Counted from the first letter of the stretch, positions 16,324 to 24,139 are shown. The stretch: DNA of 64,000 nt from Acidimicrobiia bacterium (GCA_030584185.1 CP129495.1:2101469-2165468), one strand, 5' to 3'. Made by a program: numbers and translations. The notes: a model not told the origin generated them from the sequence alone.

Positions 16324-17330
16324 GAGTCCTCCTCGAGAGCTGACATGAGGCCGATCATGTCGACCACCCGCGCCGCGTATCCCCAGCCGTTGTCGAACCA
16401 GACGACCGCCTTGAGCAGGGTCCCGTCGACCAGCATCGTGGCCAGCCCGTCCCAGGTACCCGAGTGCGGATCTCCGATCACGTCGCTGGATACGATCGGA
16501 TCCTCGGTGTAGGCGAGGACGTGGGATGCCTCGGCGGCCCGGGACATGACGGCGTTCACCTCTTCTCGATCGGTGGGTCTGCCCAGGAAAGCGACCAGAT
16601 CGACGTTGGAACCGTCGGCGACCGGGACGTTGAGGGCGATTCCGGCGAGACGCCCCGCCATCTCGGGGAGGGCCACCTCCACGATCCCGGCAGCGTTGGT
16701 GGCCGCCGGAATGATGTTTTCTGCCGCCGCCCGGCTGGTACGAAACTCCCCGCCGGGCACGTCGGCGAGCCGGGCCTCGTTGGTGAAGGCGTGAACGATC
16801 GTGAAGAGGGCGCGTTCCACGCCGAACGCCGCGTGCAGGGCCTTCAGGGTGGGTGCCAGGGCGTTGGAGGAGTTGGATCCGAGCGCCACCATGCGGTCCT
16901 CCGGTCCCAGCATGTGATCGTTCACGCCGAGGATCACGGTGTCCATGTCACCCGGGTGTTCGGGCGTGGAGGCCAGGATGACCCTGCGGGCTCCTCTCTC
17001 CAGGTGCCGGGCGCAGTGCTCGGCGGTGCGATGCTTGCGGGTCGCCTGCACCACGATGTCGACACCCAGCGCCGCCCAGTCGACGCCGCCCGGCTCGGGA
17101 GTGGAGAGCATCGGTATCCGCAGTGGTCCGGCGACGAGGTGACCGTCGGTGAAGGACACGTCGTCGGGGTACCGGCCGAAGATGGTGTCGTACTCGAGCA
17201 GGTAGGCGAGTGCGGCCGGGTCGGCGACGTCGACGATCGCCGCCACCTCGATGTCCTTGCGTTCCCGCACCTGCCGGAAGACGTTGCGGCCGATTCTGCC
17301 GAAGCCCATGAGTCCGATGCGGGTGGTCAC
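16320..17330 (-). CDS. GAPDH-family paralogue lacking the catalytic cysteine
   Basis: A 336-residue protein that aligns with the adjacent gap without gaps in the active-site region: TRIGLMGFGRIGRNVFRQ at the N-terminus, TIVHAFTNEARLADVPGG in the middle and WFDNGWGYAARVVDMIGL at the end. The SNASCTTN motif is replaced by ALGSNSSN, with Asn where the catalytic Cys should be. The phosphate-binding TSTGAAK is AATNAAG, and the Arg before VPVPDG is Asn. NAD binding may survive, but normal GAPDH chemistry should not. GTG 17330 sits 7 nt after TAACCT (minus strand). The reading frame is intact, so I call it a pseudoenzyme rather than a pseudogene. Confidence 0.88.
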   Translation of the reverse strand: MTTRIGLMGFGRIGRNVFRQVRERKDIEVAAIVDVADPAALAYLLEYDTIFGRYPDDVSFTDGHLVAGPLRIPMLSTPEPGGVDWAALGVDIVVQATRKHRTAEHCARHLERGARRVILASTPEHPGDMDTVILGVNDHMLGPEDRMVALGSNSSNALAPTLKALHAAFGVERALFTIVHAFTNEARLADVPGGEFRTSRAAAENIIPAATNAAGIVEVALPEMAGRLAGIALNVPVADGSNVDLVAFLGRPTDREEVNAVMSRAAEASHVLAYTEDPIVSSDVIGDPHSGTWDGLATMLVDGTLLKAVVWFDNGWGYAARVVDMIGLMSALEEDS

Positions 17331-17337
17331 CTGCAGC

Positions 17338-17343
17338 AGGTTA
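17338..17343 (-). promoter_or_regulatory. -10 box of a leaderless promoter for the gap pair
   Basis: TAACCT on the minus strand, with TTGGAT 16 nt further upstream as a -35 and only 7 nt before GTG 17330. The mRNA would begin at the start codon. Confidence 0.55.
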
Positions 17344-17417
17344 GGTGGACGGCGTCGCCATCCAAGCAGCCGCCGACCGGGTGTCGACTCCGGGTGGACT
17401 GTGGACCGAGCCCGGTC

Positions 17418-17432
17418 TACCTTGACCACATG
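17418..17432 (+). promoter_or_regulatory. Leaderless promoter of cofG-cofH
   Basis: TACCTT (17418-17423), 6 nt, ATG 17430, with GTGGAC (17394-17399) 18 nt upstream as a possible -35. It is divergent from the gap promoter 75 nt away. Confidence 0.5.
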
Positions 17433-18566
17433 CCTTTTCCCGCCCCCGATCCGGAACTGGCCGCATCCCTGATCCGAGGTCGCGGTGACGTCGGCGGCCT
17501 CCTCGCCGAGGCGTCTCGCCTGCGCGACGAGGGCAGGGGTCGAACCGTCACGTACTCGCGCAAGGTGTTCATTCCGCTGACGACGCTGTGTCGGGATCGC
17601 TGCTCCTACTGCACCTTCGCCAGGTCGCCCGGAGCCGGCGGCGCTTTCATGACCCCCGAGGAGGTCCTGGGCGTGGCGCGAGCCGGTGCCGATCGACGGT
17701 GCACCGAGGCACTCATCACCCTCGGCGATCGCCCCGAGGATCGATGGCCGGAGGCCCGCCGGTTCCTGGACGAACAGGGCCTGCGATCGACGATGGATTA
17801 CGTGGTGGAGCAGGCCGCCGCAGTGCTGGAGGGAACGGGCCTGTTTCCGCACGTCAACCCGGGGATCATGACCGACACCGACCTGACTGCCCTGCGGCCG
17901 GTTTCCCCGTCGGCCGGTCTCATGCTCGAGAACTTCTCGGCGCGGCTGATGGAGCCGGGGATGCCGCATCACGGGAGCCCGGACAAGGAGCCCGCGCTTC
18001 GGCTGGAGGTGATCTCTGCCGCCGGAAGGGTGCGGGTCCCGTTCACAACCGGGATCCTGGTCGGGATCGGGGAGACCGTCGAGGAGATCGTGGCCAGCCT
18101 GTTCGCCATCACTGCCGCGGCGGCGGAGTCGGGAGCGGTCCAGGAGGTGATCGTGCAGAACTTCAGGGCCAAGCGGGGCACCGTCATGCGGGGGCGGCCC
18201 GAGCCCACGGTCGCCTTCTTCACCCGGGTGGTGGCGGTGGCGCGCTGGATCCTGGGGGCGGAGGCGAACCTGCAGGTGCCGCCCAACCTGACCGAGAGGT
18301 TCGAGGTCTACCTGGATGCAGGCATCAACGACTGGGGCGGCGTGTCACCGGTCACCATCGACTGGGTGAATCCAGAGGCGCCCTGGCCCCACCTCGACGA
18401 CCTGGAGCGCAGGACGACGGCAGCCGGATTCCGGCTCGTCCCCAGGCTTCCCGTGTACCCGCAGTATCTGAGCGAGGAGTGGATCGATCCGGGCCTGCTG
18501 CCCCGTCTGCTGGAGGCGGCCGATTCCGATGGATACGCTCTCTCCCCACGATTGGAGTCTGCATGA
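17430..18566 (+). CDS. cofG: 7,8-didemethyl-8-hydroxy-5-deazariboflavin synthase, CofG subunit
   Basis: Radical SAM enzyme that, with CofH, makes Fo, the deazaflavin chromophore of cofactor F420. The 378-residue protein has the cluster motif CRDRCSYCTF (C-x3-C-x2-C) near residue 55, GDRPEDRWPEARRFL, the conserved LMLENFSARL and the SAM-site VPFTTGILVGIGE. In mycobacteria CofG and CofH are fused as FbiC; here they are separate and overlap by ATGA. Confidence 0.94.
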   Translation: MPFPAPDPELAASLIRGRGDVGGLLAEASRLRDEGRGRTVTYSRKVFIPLTTLCRDRCSYCTFARSPGAGGAFMTPEEVLGVARAGADRRCTEALITLGDRPEDRWPEARRFLDEQGLRSTMDYVVEQAAAVLEGTGLFPHVNPGIMTDTDLTALRPVSPSAGLMLENFSARLMEPGMPHHGSPDKEPALRLEVISAAGRVRVPFTTGILVGIGETVEEIVASLFAITAAAAESGAVQEVIVQNFRAKRGTVMRGRPEPTVAFFTRVVAVARWILGAEANLQVPPNLTERFEVYLDAGINDWGGVSPVTIDWVNPEAPWPHLDDLERRTTAAGFRLVPRLPVYPQYLSEEWIDPGLLPRLLEAADSDGYALSPRLESA

Positions 18567-20407
18567 TCACCTTCTTGCGCCTGCGTCGCTCGGGACCGGT
18601 GTCGCCCGGAGTCGCCGCTTCGCGCAGGCGCGAGGGGACCACTGCGCTCGAGCTGTCCGCCCCGACCCCGCAGGACCTCGCCGCCACACTCGGTGCCGGG
18701 CTGCTTCCGGTGGCCACGGGCGCCGAGCCCAGGGGCGTCGCCGCCTGGGTGGTGGCGCCCTCGGCGGTCGACGGGATGACGGCGGCGGGCACCGCCGGGT
18801 GGATGATCACCGTGAGGTACGAAGGTCCCGACGAGCAAGTGCTGGCTGCGCTGTCGCGTTCGGGCGCCCGGTACCTGCGAGCCGGCCGCCGGAGGGTCGC
18901 CGGGGCGGCGCGTCTCGCCGCCCTTCCCGGGCTCGACGCCACGGTGTCGGTTTTCGTCGACTCGGTCGAGGACGCGATCACCGCCGTGGCGGCCGGTGCC
19001 GGCGACCTGCTGCTGCGCGACTGGGACACGGCGAGCATCGGTGAGCTGCGGGACCGCCTCGACGGGTTTCTGGTGGAGCGCACCGCCCTGCCGATCGGCC
19101 TTGGAGTCGACGAGGCTCGGGCCGTGCTGCCGGCGGAGGTGTTCACCGCCTGGCTGGGGCTCACCGACGGCTCGGGTGCGGGACGCCCTCGCCACGAATG
19201 GGCACCCGGTCGTGACCTGCCGGTGCCGGCCGAGGGGCGGCTGTCCGCCGAGTGGGGAGACTCCGCCTGGTCCCGCGGGCGTCGGCCGGACCGGGGCGGC
19301 GAGATCGCCGCCATCCTGCGGCGGTCGCGCGACGGGATCGTCCCCGACCAGCGCGAGGTGGAGCGCCTCCTGCGGAGTCGCGGCGCCGAGGTCGAGGCGG
19401 TGGCGGAGACCGCCGATGAGCTACGCCGCCGTTCCGTCGGCAGCACGGTCACCTATGTGGTCAATCGCAACATCAACTACACCAACCAGTGCTACTTCCG
19501 GTGCGGGTTCTGTGCCTTCTCCAAGGGGCCTCGATCGCTCTCGCTACGCGGCGAGCCGTACCTGCTGGAGACCCATGAGGTGGCGGCCCGGGCCAAGGAG
19601 GCCTGGGATGCCGGTGCCACCGAGGTCTGCCTCCAGGGGGGGATCCATCCCGAGTTCACCGGTGACTTCTACGTCTCGGTGGTGGAAGCGGTGAAACGGG
19701 TCACCCCCGCCATGCACATCCATGGCTTCACCCCGCTCGAGGTGTGGCAGGGTGCCGAGACCCTCGGGCTCGGAGTGCCCGAGTTCCTGAGCAGGCTCCG
19801 CGACGCCGGTCTGGGCACCCTCCCGGGAACTGCGGCCGAGATCCTCGACGACGGCGTGCGCCGGCACCTGTGCCCCGACAAGATCACCACGGCACAGTGG
19901 GCGTACGTAATGGAGACGGCACATGGCCTGGGGCTCAGATCGACGGCGACCATGATGTTCGGACACGTCGACGGGCCCGCATCCTGGGCGGAGCACTTCG
20001 AGGTGCTCCGCCGGATCCAGCGCAAGACTGGGGGGTTCACCGAGTTCGTTCCCCTCCCGTTCGTGCATATGGGGGCCCCCATCTTCTTGCGGGGGAGGGC
20101 TCGCCCCGGGCCCACCTGGGACGAGGTGGTGCTGGTACACGCAGTGGCGCGCATCGCCTTCGACGGCCTCATTCCGAACATTCAGACATCTTGGGTCAAG
20201 TTGGGGCTCGACGGCGCCGCCCGACTGCTCGACGCCGGCTGCAACGATCTTGGCGGGACGCTGATGGACGAGAGCATTTCGCGGGCGGCGGGGGCGTCCC
20301 ACGGGCAGATGGTCGGCACCGGGGATCTGGAGGCGACCATCACCTCCGCCGGCCGGGCACCCGCCCGGCGCAGCACCCTCTACGAGATCCTGCAGGTCGC
20401 CGACTGA
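18563..20407 (+). CDS. cofH: CofH (Fo synthase subunit 2) with an unrecognised ~240-residue N-terminal region
   Basis: CofH is the radical SAM enzyme that joins the tyrosine-derived part to the diaminouracil during Fo synthesis. From about residue 242 this is ordinary CofH: YVVNRNINYTNQCYFRCGFC with cluster cysteines near residues 310, 314 and 317, then EVCLQGGIHPEFTGDFY, MHIHGFTPLEVWQG and FVPLPFVHMGAPIF. Stand-alone CofH has its cysteines near residue 65. The extra N-terminal part is in the same open frame and alternates likely strands and helices (AAWVVAPSAVDGM, GWMITVRYEG, TVSVFVDSVEDAITAV, LPIGLGVDEARAVL). I do not recognise this fold. The ATG overlaps the cofG stop. Confidence 0.9.
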   Translation: MITFLRLRRSGPVSPGVAASRRREGTTALELSAPTPQDLAATLGAGLLPVATGAEPRGVAAWVVAPSAVDGMTAAGTAGWMITVRYEGPDEQVLAALSRSGARYLRAGRRRVAGAARLAALPGLDATVSVFVDSVEDAITAVAAGAGDLLLRDWDTASIGELRDRLDGFLVERTALPIGLGVDEARAVLPAEVFTAWLGLTDGSGAGRPRHEWAPGRDLPVPAEGRLSAEWGDSAWSRGRRPDRGGEIAAILRRSRDGIVPDQREVERLLRSRGAEVEAVAETADELRRRSVGSTVTYVVNRNINYTNQCYFRCGFCAFSKGPRSLSLRGEPYLLETHEVAARAKEAWDAGATEVCLQGGIHPEFTGDFYVSVVEAVKRVTPAMHIHGFTPLEVWQGAETLGLGVPEFLSRLRDAGLGTLPGTAAEILDDGVRRHLCPDKITTAQWAYVMETAHGLGLRSTATMMFGHVDGPASWAEHFEVLRRIQRKTGGFTEFVPLPFVHMGAPIFLRGRARPGPTWDEVVLVHAVARIAFDGLIPNIQTSWVKLGLDGAARLLDAGCNDLGGTLMDESISRAAGASHGQMVGTGDLEATITSAGRAPARRSTLYEILQVAD

Positions 20408-20424
20408 AGGGCCGTCGGGCGCGA

Positions 20425-20439
20425 TACCCTCGGCCGGTG
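20425..20439 (+). promoter_or_regulatory. Leaderless promoter of trmD
   Basis: TACCCT (20425-20430), 6 nt, then GTG 20437. There is no space for a ribosome binding site in the transcript. Confidence 0.5.
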
Positions 20440-21129
20440 CGCATCAGTGTGGTCACCCTGTTTCCCGCGTTCTTCGAGAGCCCGCTGCGGGTTGGCGTCG
20501 TGGCGCGAGCCATCTCCGAGGGCCTGCTCGATGTGGATACCGTGGACCTGCGGGCCCACGGCCTCGGTGCTCACCGTCAGGTGGATGACGCCCCCTTCGG
20601 TGGCGGTCCGGGAATGGTGCTGATGGTGGAGCCGCTGGCTTCCGCCTTGGAGCCACTCGGCGACTCACATCGGGTGCTGCTGACCCCTGCGGGTAGGCGA
20701 CTCGATCAGGACTGCCTGGAGCGCTGGGCGCGCCTCGAACACCTGACCCTGGTATGTGGCCGCTACGAGGGCGTCGACGAGCGGGTGGCCGAGCACCTCA
20801 TCGACGAGGAGGTCTCGCTGGGCGACTTCGTACTCGCCGGTGGCGAGGCGGCAGCCCTGGCGATCGTCGAAGGGGTGGGCAGGCTGGTCCCCGGCGTGGT
20901 GGGCAACCCGGAGTCGACCGCCGGGGAGAGCTTTGCCGGCGATGGGCTGCTCGAGGAGCCCCAGTACACCCGGCCTGCCGAGTTCGGCGGGTGGCAGGTG
21001 CCCGAGGTGCTCCTCTCCGGGGACCACGGTCGCATCGCCGAGTGGCGAAGGCAGCAGCGGCTGGATCGCACCCGCAGGCGGCGTCCCGACCTGCTACCCG
21101 AATTACCCGTCCCCGACGGGGACGGCTAA
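20437..21129 (+). CDS. trmD: tRNA (guanine37-N1)-methyltransferase
   Basis: TrmD methylates G37 of tRNAs with SAM and prevents +1 frameshifting. The 230-residue protein starts [17 protein letters not shown] and has the trefoil-knot motifs [31 protein letters not shown] and [17 protein letters not shown], then [13 protein letters not shown] 20437 fits the family start. The stop codon TAA (21127-21129) is also the first half of the rplS -10 box. Confidence 0.96.
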   Translation: MRISVVTLFPAFFESPLRVGVVARAISEGLLDVDTVDLRAHGLGAHRQVDDAPFGGGPGMVLMVEPLASALEPLGDSHRVLLTPAGRRLDQDCLERWARLEHLTLVCGRYEGVDERVAEHLIDEEVSLGDFVLAGGEAAALAIVEGVGRLVPGVVGNPESTAGESFAGDGLLEEPQYTRPAEFGGWQVPEVLLSGDHGRIAEWRRQQRLDRTRRRRPDLLPELPVPDGDG

Positions 21130-21176
21130 CATCGCCCCGACCGGACGCCCGTCCGGGCTCCTCCGGAGGACGCTCC
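21127..21176 (+). promoter_or_regulatory. rplS promoter and 5' hairpin leader
   Basis: TAACAT (21127-21132) overlaps the trmD stop. The predicted mRNA start is near 21140, so the transcript would begin with the hairpin CCGGACG-CC-CGTCCGG (21141-21156), followed by CTCCGGAGGA before ATG 21177. The CTCCGGAG segment could also fold on itself and hide the ribosome binding site. Confidence 0.5.
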
Positions 21177-21524
21177 ATGAACACGCTCGACCACGTAGAA
21201 GCCGCCTACCTGCGCGACGACATCCCCGACTTCGGTCCCGGCGACACCGTCAAGGTCAACGTCCGGGTGGTCGAGGGCGGCAGGGAGCGGATCCAGACCT
21301 TCGAGGGCAACGTCATCGCACGCGACGGGGGCGGACTCTCCGAGACATTCACCGTGCGCAAGATCTCCTTCGGCGTCGGCGTGGAGCGGATCTTTCCGGT
21401 CCACGCGCCGATCATCGCTTCGATCGAGGTCGCCCGCCGCGGCGACGTTCGAAGGGCCAAGCTCTACTTCCTGCGCGACCGCGTCGGGAGCAAAGCGACG
21501 CGCATCAAGGAGAAGCGGGACTAG
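21177..21524 (+). CDS. rplS: Large ribosomal subunit protein bL19
   Basis: bL19 lies at the subunit interface and bridges to 16S rRNA. The 115-residue protein has [33 protein letters not shown] and the C-terminal [20 protein letters not shown] then [19 protein letters not shown]. The length is normal. CCGGAGGA is the ribosome binding site. It has its own promoter but could also be read through from trmD. Confidence 0.97.
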   Translation: MNTLDHVEAAYLRDDIPDFGPGDTVKVNVRVVEGGRERIQTFEGNVIARDGGGLSETFTVRKISFGVGVERIFPVHAPIIASIEVARRGDVRRAKLYFLRDRVGSKATRIKEKRD

Positions 21525-21563
21525 GACCGCCCCGGCGGACCAGGTGCCCGTGGGCGCTGCGCG

Positions 21564-22259
21564 GTGACACCAGAACCTCCCGACTCCGAGCCGGAGCCCA
21601 GGTCCGCTCCACAGCTCGAACCCAACTTGCAGGGCGATCCATTCGGCTCCGATCCCGGAGAGTCGGTGGTCATCGGGAAGCAGCGTTCGTTCTGGAGGGA
21701 ACTGCCCATCCTGGTCGTGGTCGCCCTCACCGTGGCGGTGATCATCAAGACCTTCCTGGTCCAGGCGTTCTACATCCCGTCGGCCTCGATGCGCGACACT
21801 CTCATGGAAGGCGACCGGGTGATGGTGAACAAGCTCGCCTACCGGTTCGGCGATCCCTCACCCGGCGACGTGGTGGTGTTCGACTCGCCCTTGGCGCCGC
21901 ACGACGACGGCGAGACCTTCTTCGGCGCCGTGCTGCGCAACGTCGGGGAGGCACTCGGACTGAGCACGCCCGACACCGCCCTCATCAAGCGGGTGATCGC
22001 CGTCGAGGGGCAGACCATCGAGATCCGGGACAGCCGTGTGATCGTCGACGGAACGGCCATCGACGAGCCCTACCTGCGGGAGGGGATCACCATGGCCGAC
22101 TTCGGCCCGGTCACGGTTCCAGAGGGTCACATCTTCGTGATGGGGGACAACCGCAATCAGAGCGAGGACAGCAGGCGCTTCGGACCGGTTCCCGCGGAGG
22201 ACGTCGTGGGCCGGGCGTTCGTGAAGGTGTGGCCTCCGGGCCGCTGGGGAGGCCTCTAG
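21564..22259 (+). CDS. lepB: Signal peptidase I
   Basis: Membrane serine protease that removes signal peptides from exported proteins. The 231-residue protein has a Pro/Glu-rich cytoplasmic N-terminus, one membrane anchor (ELPILVVVALTVAVIIKTFL), the nucleophile Ser in YIPSASMRDTL near residue 75, the general-base Lys in ALIKRVIAVEG, and the box FVMGDNRNQSEDSRRFGPV. It starts at GTG 21564, 39 nt after rplS. Its likely clients in this window include the exported hydrolase at 55898. Confidence 0.95.
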   Translation: MTPEPPDSEPEPRSAPQLEPNLQGDPFGSDPGESVVIGKQRSFWRELPILVVVALTVAVIIKTFLVQAFYIPSASMRDTLMEGDRVMVNKLAYRFGDPSPGDVVVFDSPLAPHDDGETFFGAVLRNVGEALGLSTPDTALIKRVIAVEGQTIEIRDSRVIVDGTAIDEPYLREGITMADFGPVTVPEGHIFVMGDNRNQSEDSRRFGPVPAEDVVGRAFVKVWPPGRWGGL

Positions 22260-22306
22260 TCGTGGGCACCGCCAGGGTGTACAAGTCTGGGGAACACCGG
22301 ACCGAA

Positions 22307-22327
22307 GGGTGCCTTCTGCCGGCGCCC
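22307..22327 (+). terminator. Hairpin after lepB
   Basis: GGGTGCC (22307-22313) pairs with GGCGCCC (22321-22327), allowing one G-U, around a 7-nt loop. A pyrimidine-rich stretch follows rather than a true T-run. The DUF2469 -10 candidate TATCAT is at 22350-22355. Confidence 0.35.
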
Positions 22328-22392
22328 TCCGCTCGGTTCCATCGCGCTATATCATCCGTCGGCGACATCGAACGGTCGCACCGGGAGACCCA

Positions 22393-22710
22393 GTGAGCGA
22401 AGAAGACCTCGAACGGTACGAATCGGACGTCGAACTGCAGATCTATCGGGAGTACCACGACGTGCTCCCGATGTTTCGCTACGTGATCGAGACCGAGCGG
22501 CGCTTCTACCTCGCCAACCAGGTCGACCTCGAGACGCGTGAGGCCGGCGGAACGGTGTTCTTCGAGATACGACTCGAGGATGCCTGGGTTTGGGACATGT
22601 ACCGACCGGCGCGCTTCTTGAAGAACGTGCGGGTTCTCACCTTTCGCGACGTCAACGTCGAAGAGGTGGAGCACCCGGAGTTCAAGCCGCCGGATCACGA
22701 CACGATCTAG
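22393..22710 (+). CDS. DUF2469 family protein
   Basis: A 105-residue protein of the DUF2469 family, which as far as I know is typical of actinobacteria and found near rplS, lepB and yraN. The conserved block is SEEDLERYESDVELQIYREY, then MFRYVIETERRFYLANQVDL and VFFEIRLEDAWVWDMYRPAR. It is acidic, without membrane segments or catalytic motifs that I recognise. GTG 22393 follows GGGAGACCCA. Its function is unknown. Confidence 0.92.
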   Translation: MSEEDLERYESDVELQIYREYHDVLPMFRYVIETERRFYLANQVDLETREAGGTVFFEIRLEDAWVWDMYRPARFLKNVRVLTFRDVNVEEVEHPEFKPPDHDTI

Positions 22711-22727
22711 GAGCCTTCGGTGAGGCC

Positions 22728-23015
22728 GTGGCCGCCGCCTTCCTCGCCCGGCGGGGGGCGCGGGTTCTCGTCGGCAACGTCCGCTCCGGTCGCGGCGAGA
22801 TAGATCTGATCGTCACCCTTGAGGGGCGCCTGGTCGCCGTCGAGGTCAAGACCAGGGTCGGGGAGGACCCGATCGTGCAGTTGACCGATCAGAAGCGTCG
22901 GCGAATGCGCCAGGCCGCTGCCCGACTGCGTCCGACGCCGGAGCGCATCGACCTGGTGACGGTGACACTGGGGCCGGGCGGGGCGACGATCTCCTGGGTT
23001 CGCGCCGTGGCGTGA
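22728..23015 (+). CDS. YraN/UPF0102 family endonuclease-like protein
   Basis: The YraN family has a restriction-endonuclease-like fold of uncertain role, usually next to DUF2469 and comM. Visible motifs are GRGEIDLIV and VAVEVKTRVGE, which hold the predicted nuclease residues (Glu, Asp, Glu-x-Lys). The start is a problem: family homology (GAFGEAVAAAFLARRG) begins around 22710, but GTG 22728 is the nearest start and cuts into it, while ATG 22590 would overlap DUF2469 by 121 nt and add an arginine-rich stretch that looks like noise. A non-standard start or a sequence error near 22705 is possible. Confidence 0.8.
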   Translation: MAAAFLARRGARVLVGNVRSGRGEIDLIVTLEGRLVAVEVKTRVGEDPIVQLTDQKRRRMRQAAARLRPTPERIDLVTVTLGPGGATISWVRAVA

Positions 23016-23025
23016 TCGGCGAGGC

Positions 23026-23226
23026 CTACCTCCCGTGCCGCCGCCGCATCTCCTGAAACCAGCACGCCCGATGCCAGTGCCGGCGCAGGTCTGGTTCGAA
23101 CTCGGGCACCACGACCAGGTGACCCTCGCCCGGCTCGATGAAGCCGTCGCAGCTGGGGCACAGGTAGCGCTTGCGGGCGGCATGGGGCTGAACCGGGCTC
23201 ACCACCTCGTCGTCCATGGTGGTCAT
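23026..23226 (-). CDS. Small zinc-ribbon-like protein
   Basis: A 66-residue protein with a probable zinc site: YLCPSCDGFIEPGEGH gives C-x2-C and RHWHRACW gives H-x3-C with further histidines. Small actinobacterial proteins with this C-x2-C...HWH-x2-C pattern are familiar to me as uncharacterised conserved proteins. ATG 23226 overlaps the stop of the 36-residue membrane protein upstream (ATGA); ATG 23244 is an alternative. It converges on yraN with 10 nt between the stops. Confidence 0.75.
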   Translation of the reverse strand: MTTMDDEVVSPVQPHAARKRYLCPSCDGFIEPGEGHLVVVPEFEPDLRRHWHRACWFQEMRRRHGR

Positions 23227-23333
23227 CCCGCCAGCGCCCACCACAGGACGAGCGCCGTGAGCACGAGTCCGACCACCGCCGCCACCATCTCGGAGGGGGA
23301 GGTTCGACCCGGTCGCAGAGGATTGAAGCCCAT
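23223..23333 (-). CDS. 36-residue single-helix membrane microprotein
   Basis: A very short gene with a short N-terminal arm (MGFNPLRPGRTSPSE) and one hydrophobic segment (MVAAVVGLVLTALVLWWALA). Its stop overlaps the start of the zinc-ribbon gene by ATGA. A TACCAT box 6 nt upstream of its ATG gives a leaderless promoter. The promoter, the coupling and the codon use together support it as a real gene; the function is unknown. Confidence 0.68.
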   Translation of the reverse strand: MGFNPLRPGRTSPSEMVAAVVGLVLTALVLWWALAG

Positions 23334-23339
23334 GGGGTC

Positions 23340-23364
23340 ATGGTACGGCGAGGGGCGGTAGTGT
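23340..23364. promoter_or_regulatory. Divergent leaderless promoter pair
   Basis: On the minus strand TACCAT (23340-23345) is 6 nt before ATG 23333 of the microprotein. On the plus strand TAGTGT (23359-23364) is 7 nt before ATG 23372 of the enoyl-CoA hydratase-family gene. Both transcripts would start at their start codons from a 38-bp intergenic gap. Confidence 0.5.
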
Positions 23365-23371
23365 CCCGCCC

Positions 23372-24139
23372 ATGTTCCATGTGGTCGACGAAGGGCCGGT
23401 GCGGTGGCTCACCCTCGACAATCCGGGCCGCCGCAACGCCGTGCCCACCGACCAGTGGGAGGTGCTGACCGGCCACTTGGACGACTTCGAGGCATCAGAT
23501 CTTCGGGCGCTGGTGGTGACCGGTGCCGGCGATGACTTCTGCTCGGGAGCCGATCTGGGGACCGGGTTCCAGGGGCGGGAGATGGTCCATGCCTATGAGG
23601 CCATGGCACGGGTCGGTGCCGCCGCTCGCGCCCTGCATCGCATCACCAAGCCGACGGTGGCCGCGGTGGACGGCGTGGCGGTCGGCGCCGGCCTCAACCT
23701 GGCATTGGGCTGCGATCTGCTCATCGCCACCGATCGGGCCCGGTTTGCCGAGATCTTCGTGCGCCGCGGGCTCACGGTCGACTTTGCAGGCACCTGGCTG
23801 CTGCCGCGCCGCATCGGCCTCGCCAGGGCGAAGGAACTCGCCCTCACCGGGCGCATGTTCGATGCCGCCGAAGCGGAGCGACTGGGGATCGTGACCAGGG
23901 TGGTCGCTCCCGACGGGCTCAGGGCGGCAGCTGCCGGGGCCGCCGGCGTCCTCGCCTCGGGCGCACCCCTGGCACAGCGGATGATCAAGGCCGGTTTCGA
24001 CCGCTCGTTCGAGATGTCGTTCGAGGAGGCCCTCTCCTACGAGCAGGCGGCCCAGGCGATGCTCATGTCGTCGGACGACGTCGTCGAGGGGGTGGCGGCG
24101 TTCCTGCAGAAGAGGGATCCGGAGTTCCGCGGACGGTGA
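23372..24139 (+). CDS. Enoyl-CoA hydratase/isomerase family protein
   Basis: A 255-residue crotonase-fold protein. The oxyanion-hole and CoA-binding blocks are DFCSGADLGTGF and AVDGVAVGAGLNLALGCDLL, and ARFAEIFVRRGLTVDFAGTW follows. At the second catalytic position the usual Glu is replaced by Asp (TVDFAG), as in several isomerase-like and EchA-type members, so hydratase activity is not certain. It is monocistronic with its own leaderless promoter. It may work with the EtfAB pair in acyl-CoA oxidation. Confidence 0.88.
   Translation: MFHVVDEGPVRWLTLDNPGRRNAVPTDQWEVLTGHLDDFEASDLRALVVTGAGDDFCSGADLGTGFQGREMVHAYEAMARVGAAARALHRITKPTVAAVDGVAVGAGLNLALGCDLLIATDRARFAEIFVRRGLTVDFAGTWLLPRRIGLARAKELALTGRMFDAAEAERLGIVTRVVAPDGLRAAAAGAAGVLASGAPLAQRMIKAGFDRSFEMSFEEALSYEQAAQAMLMSSDDVVEGVAAFLQKRDPEFRGR

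Noticed and set aside
16320-17330. Erythrose-4-phosphate dehydrogenase as the identity of the second gap gene
   Set aside because: Epd enzymes keep the catalytic Cys; this protein has Asn at that position and altered phosphate-site residues.
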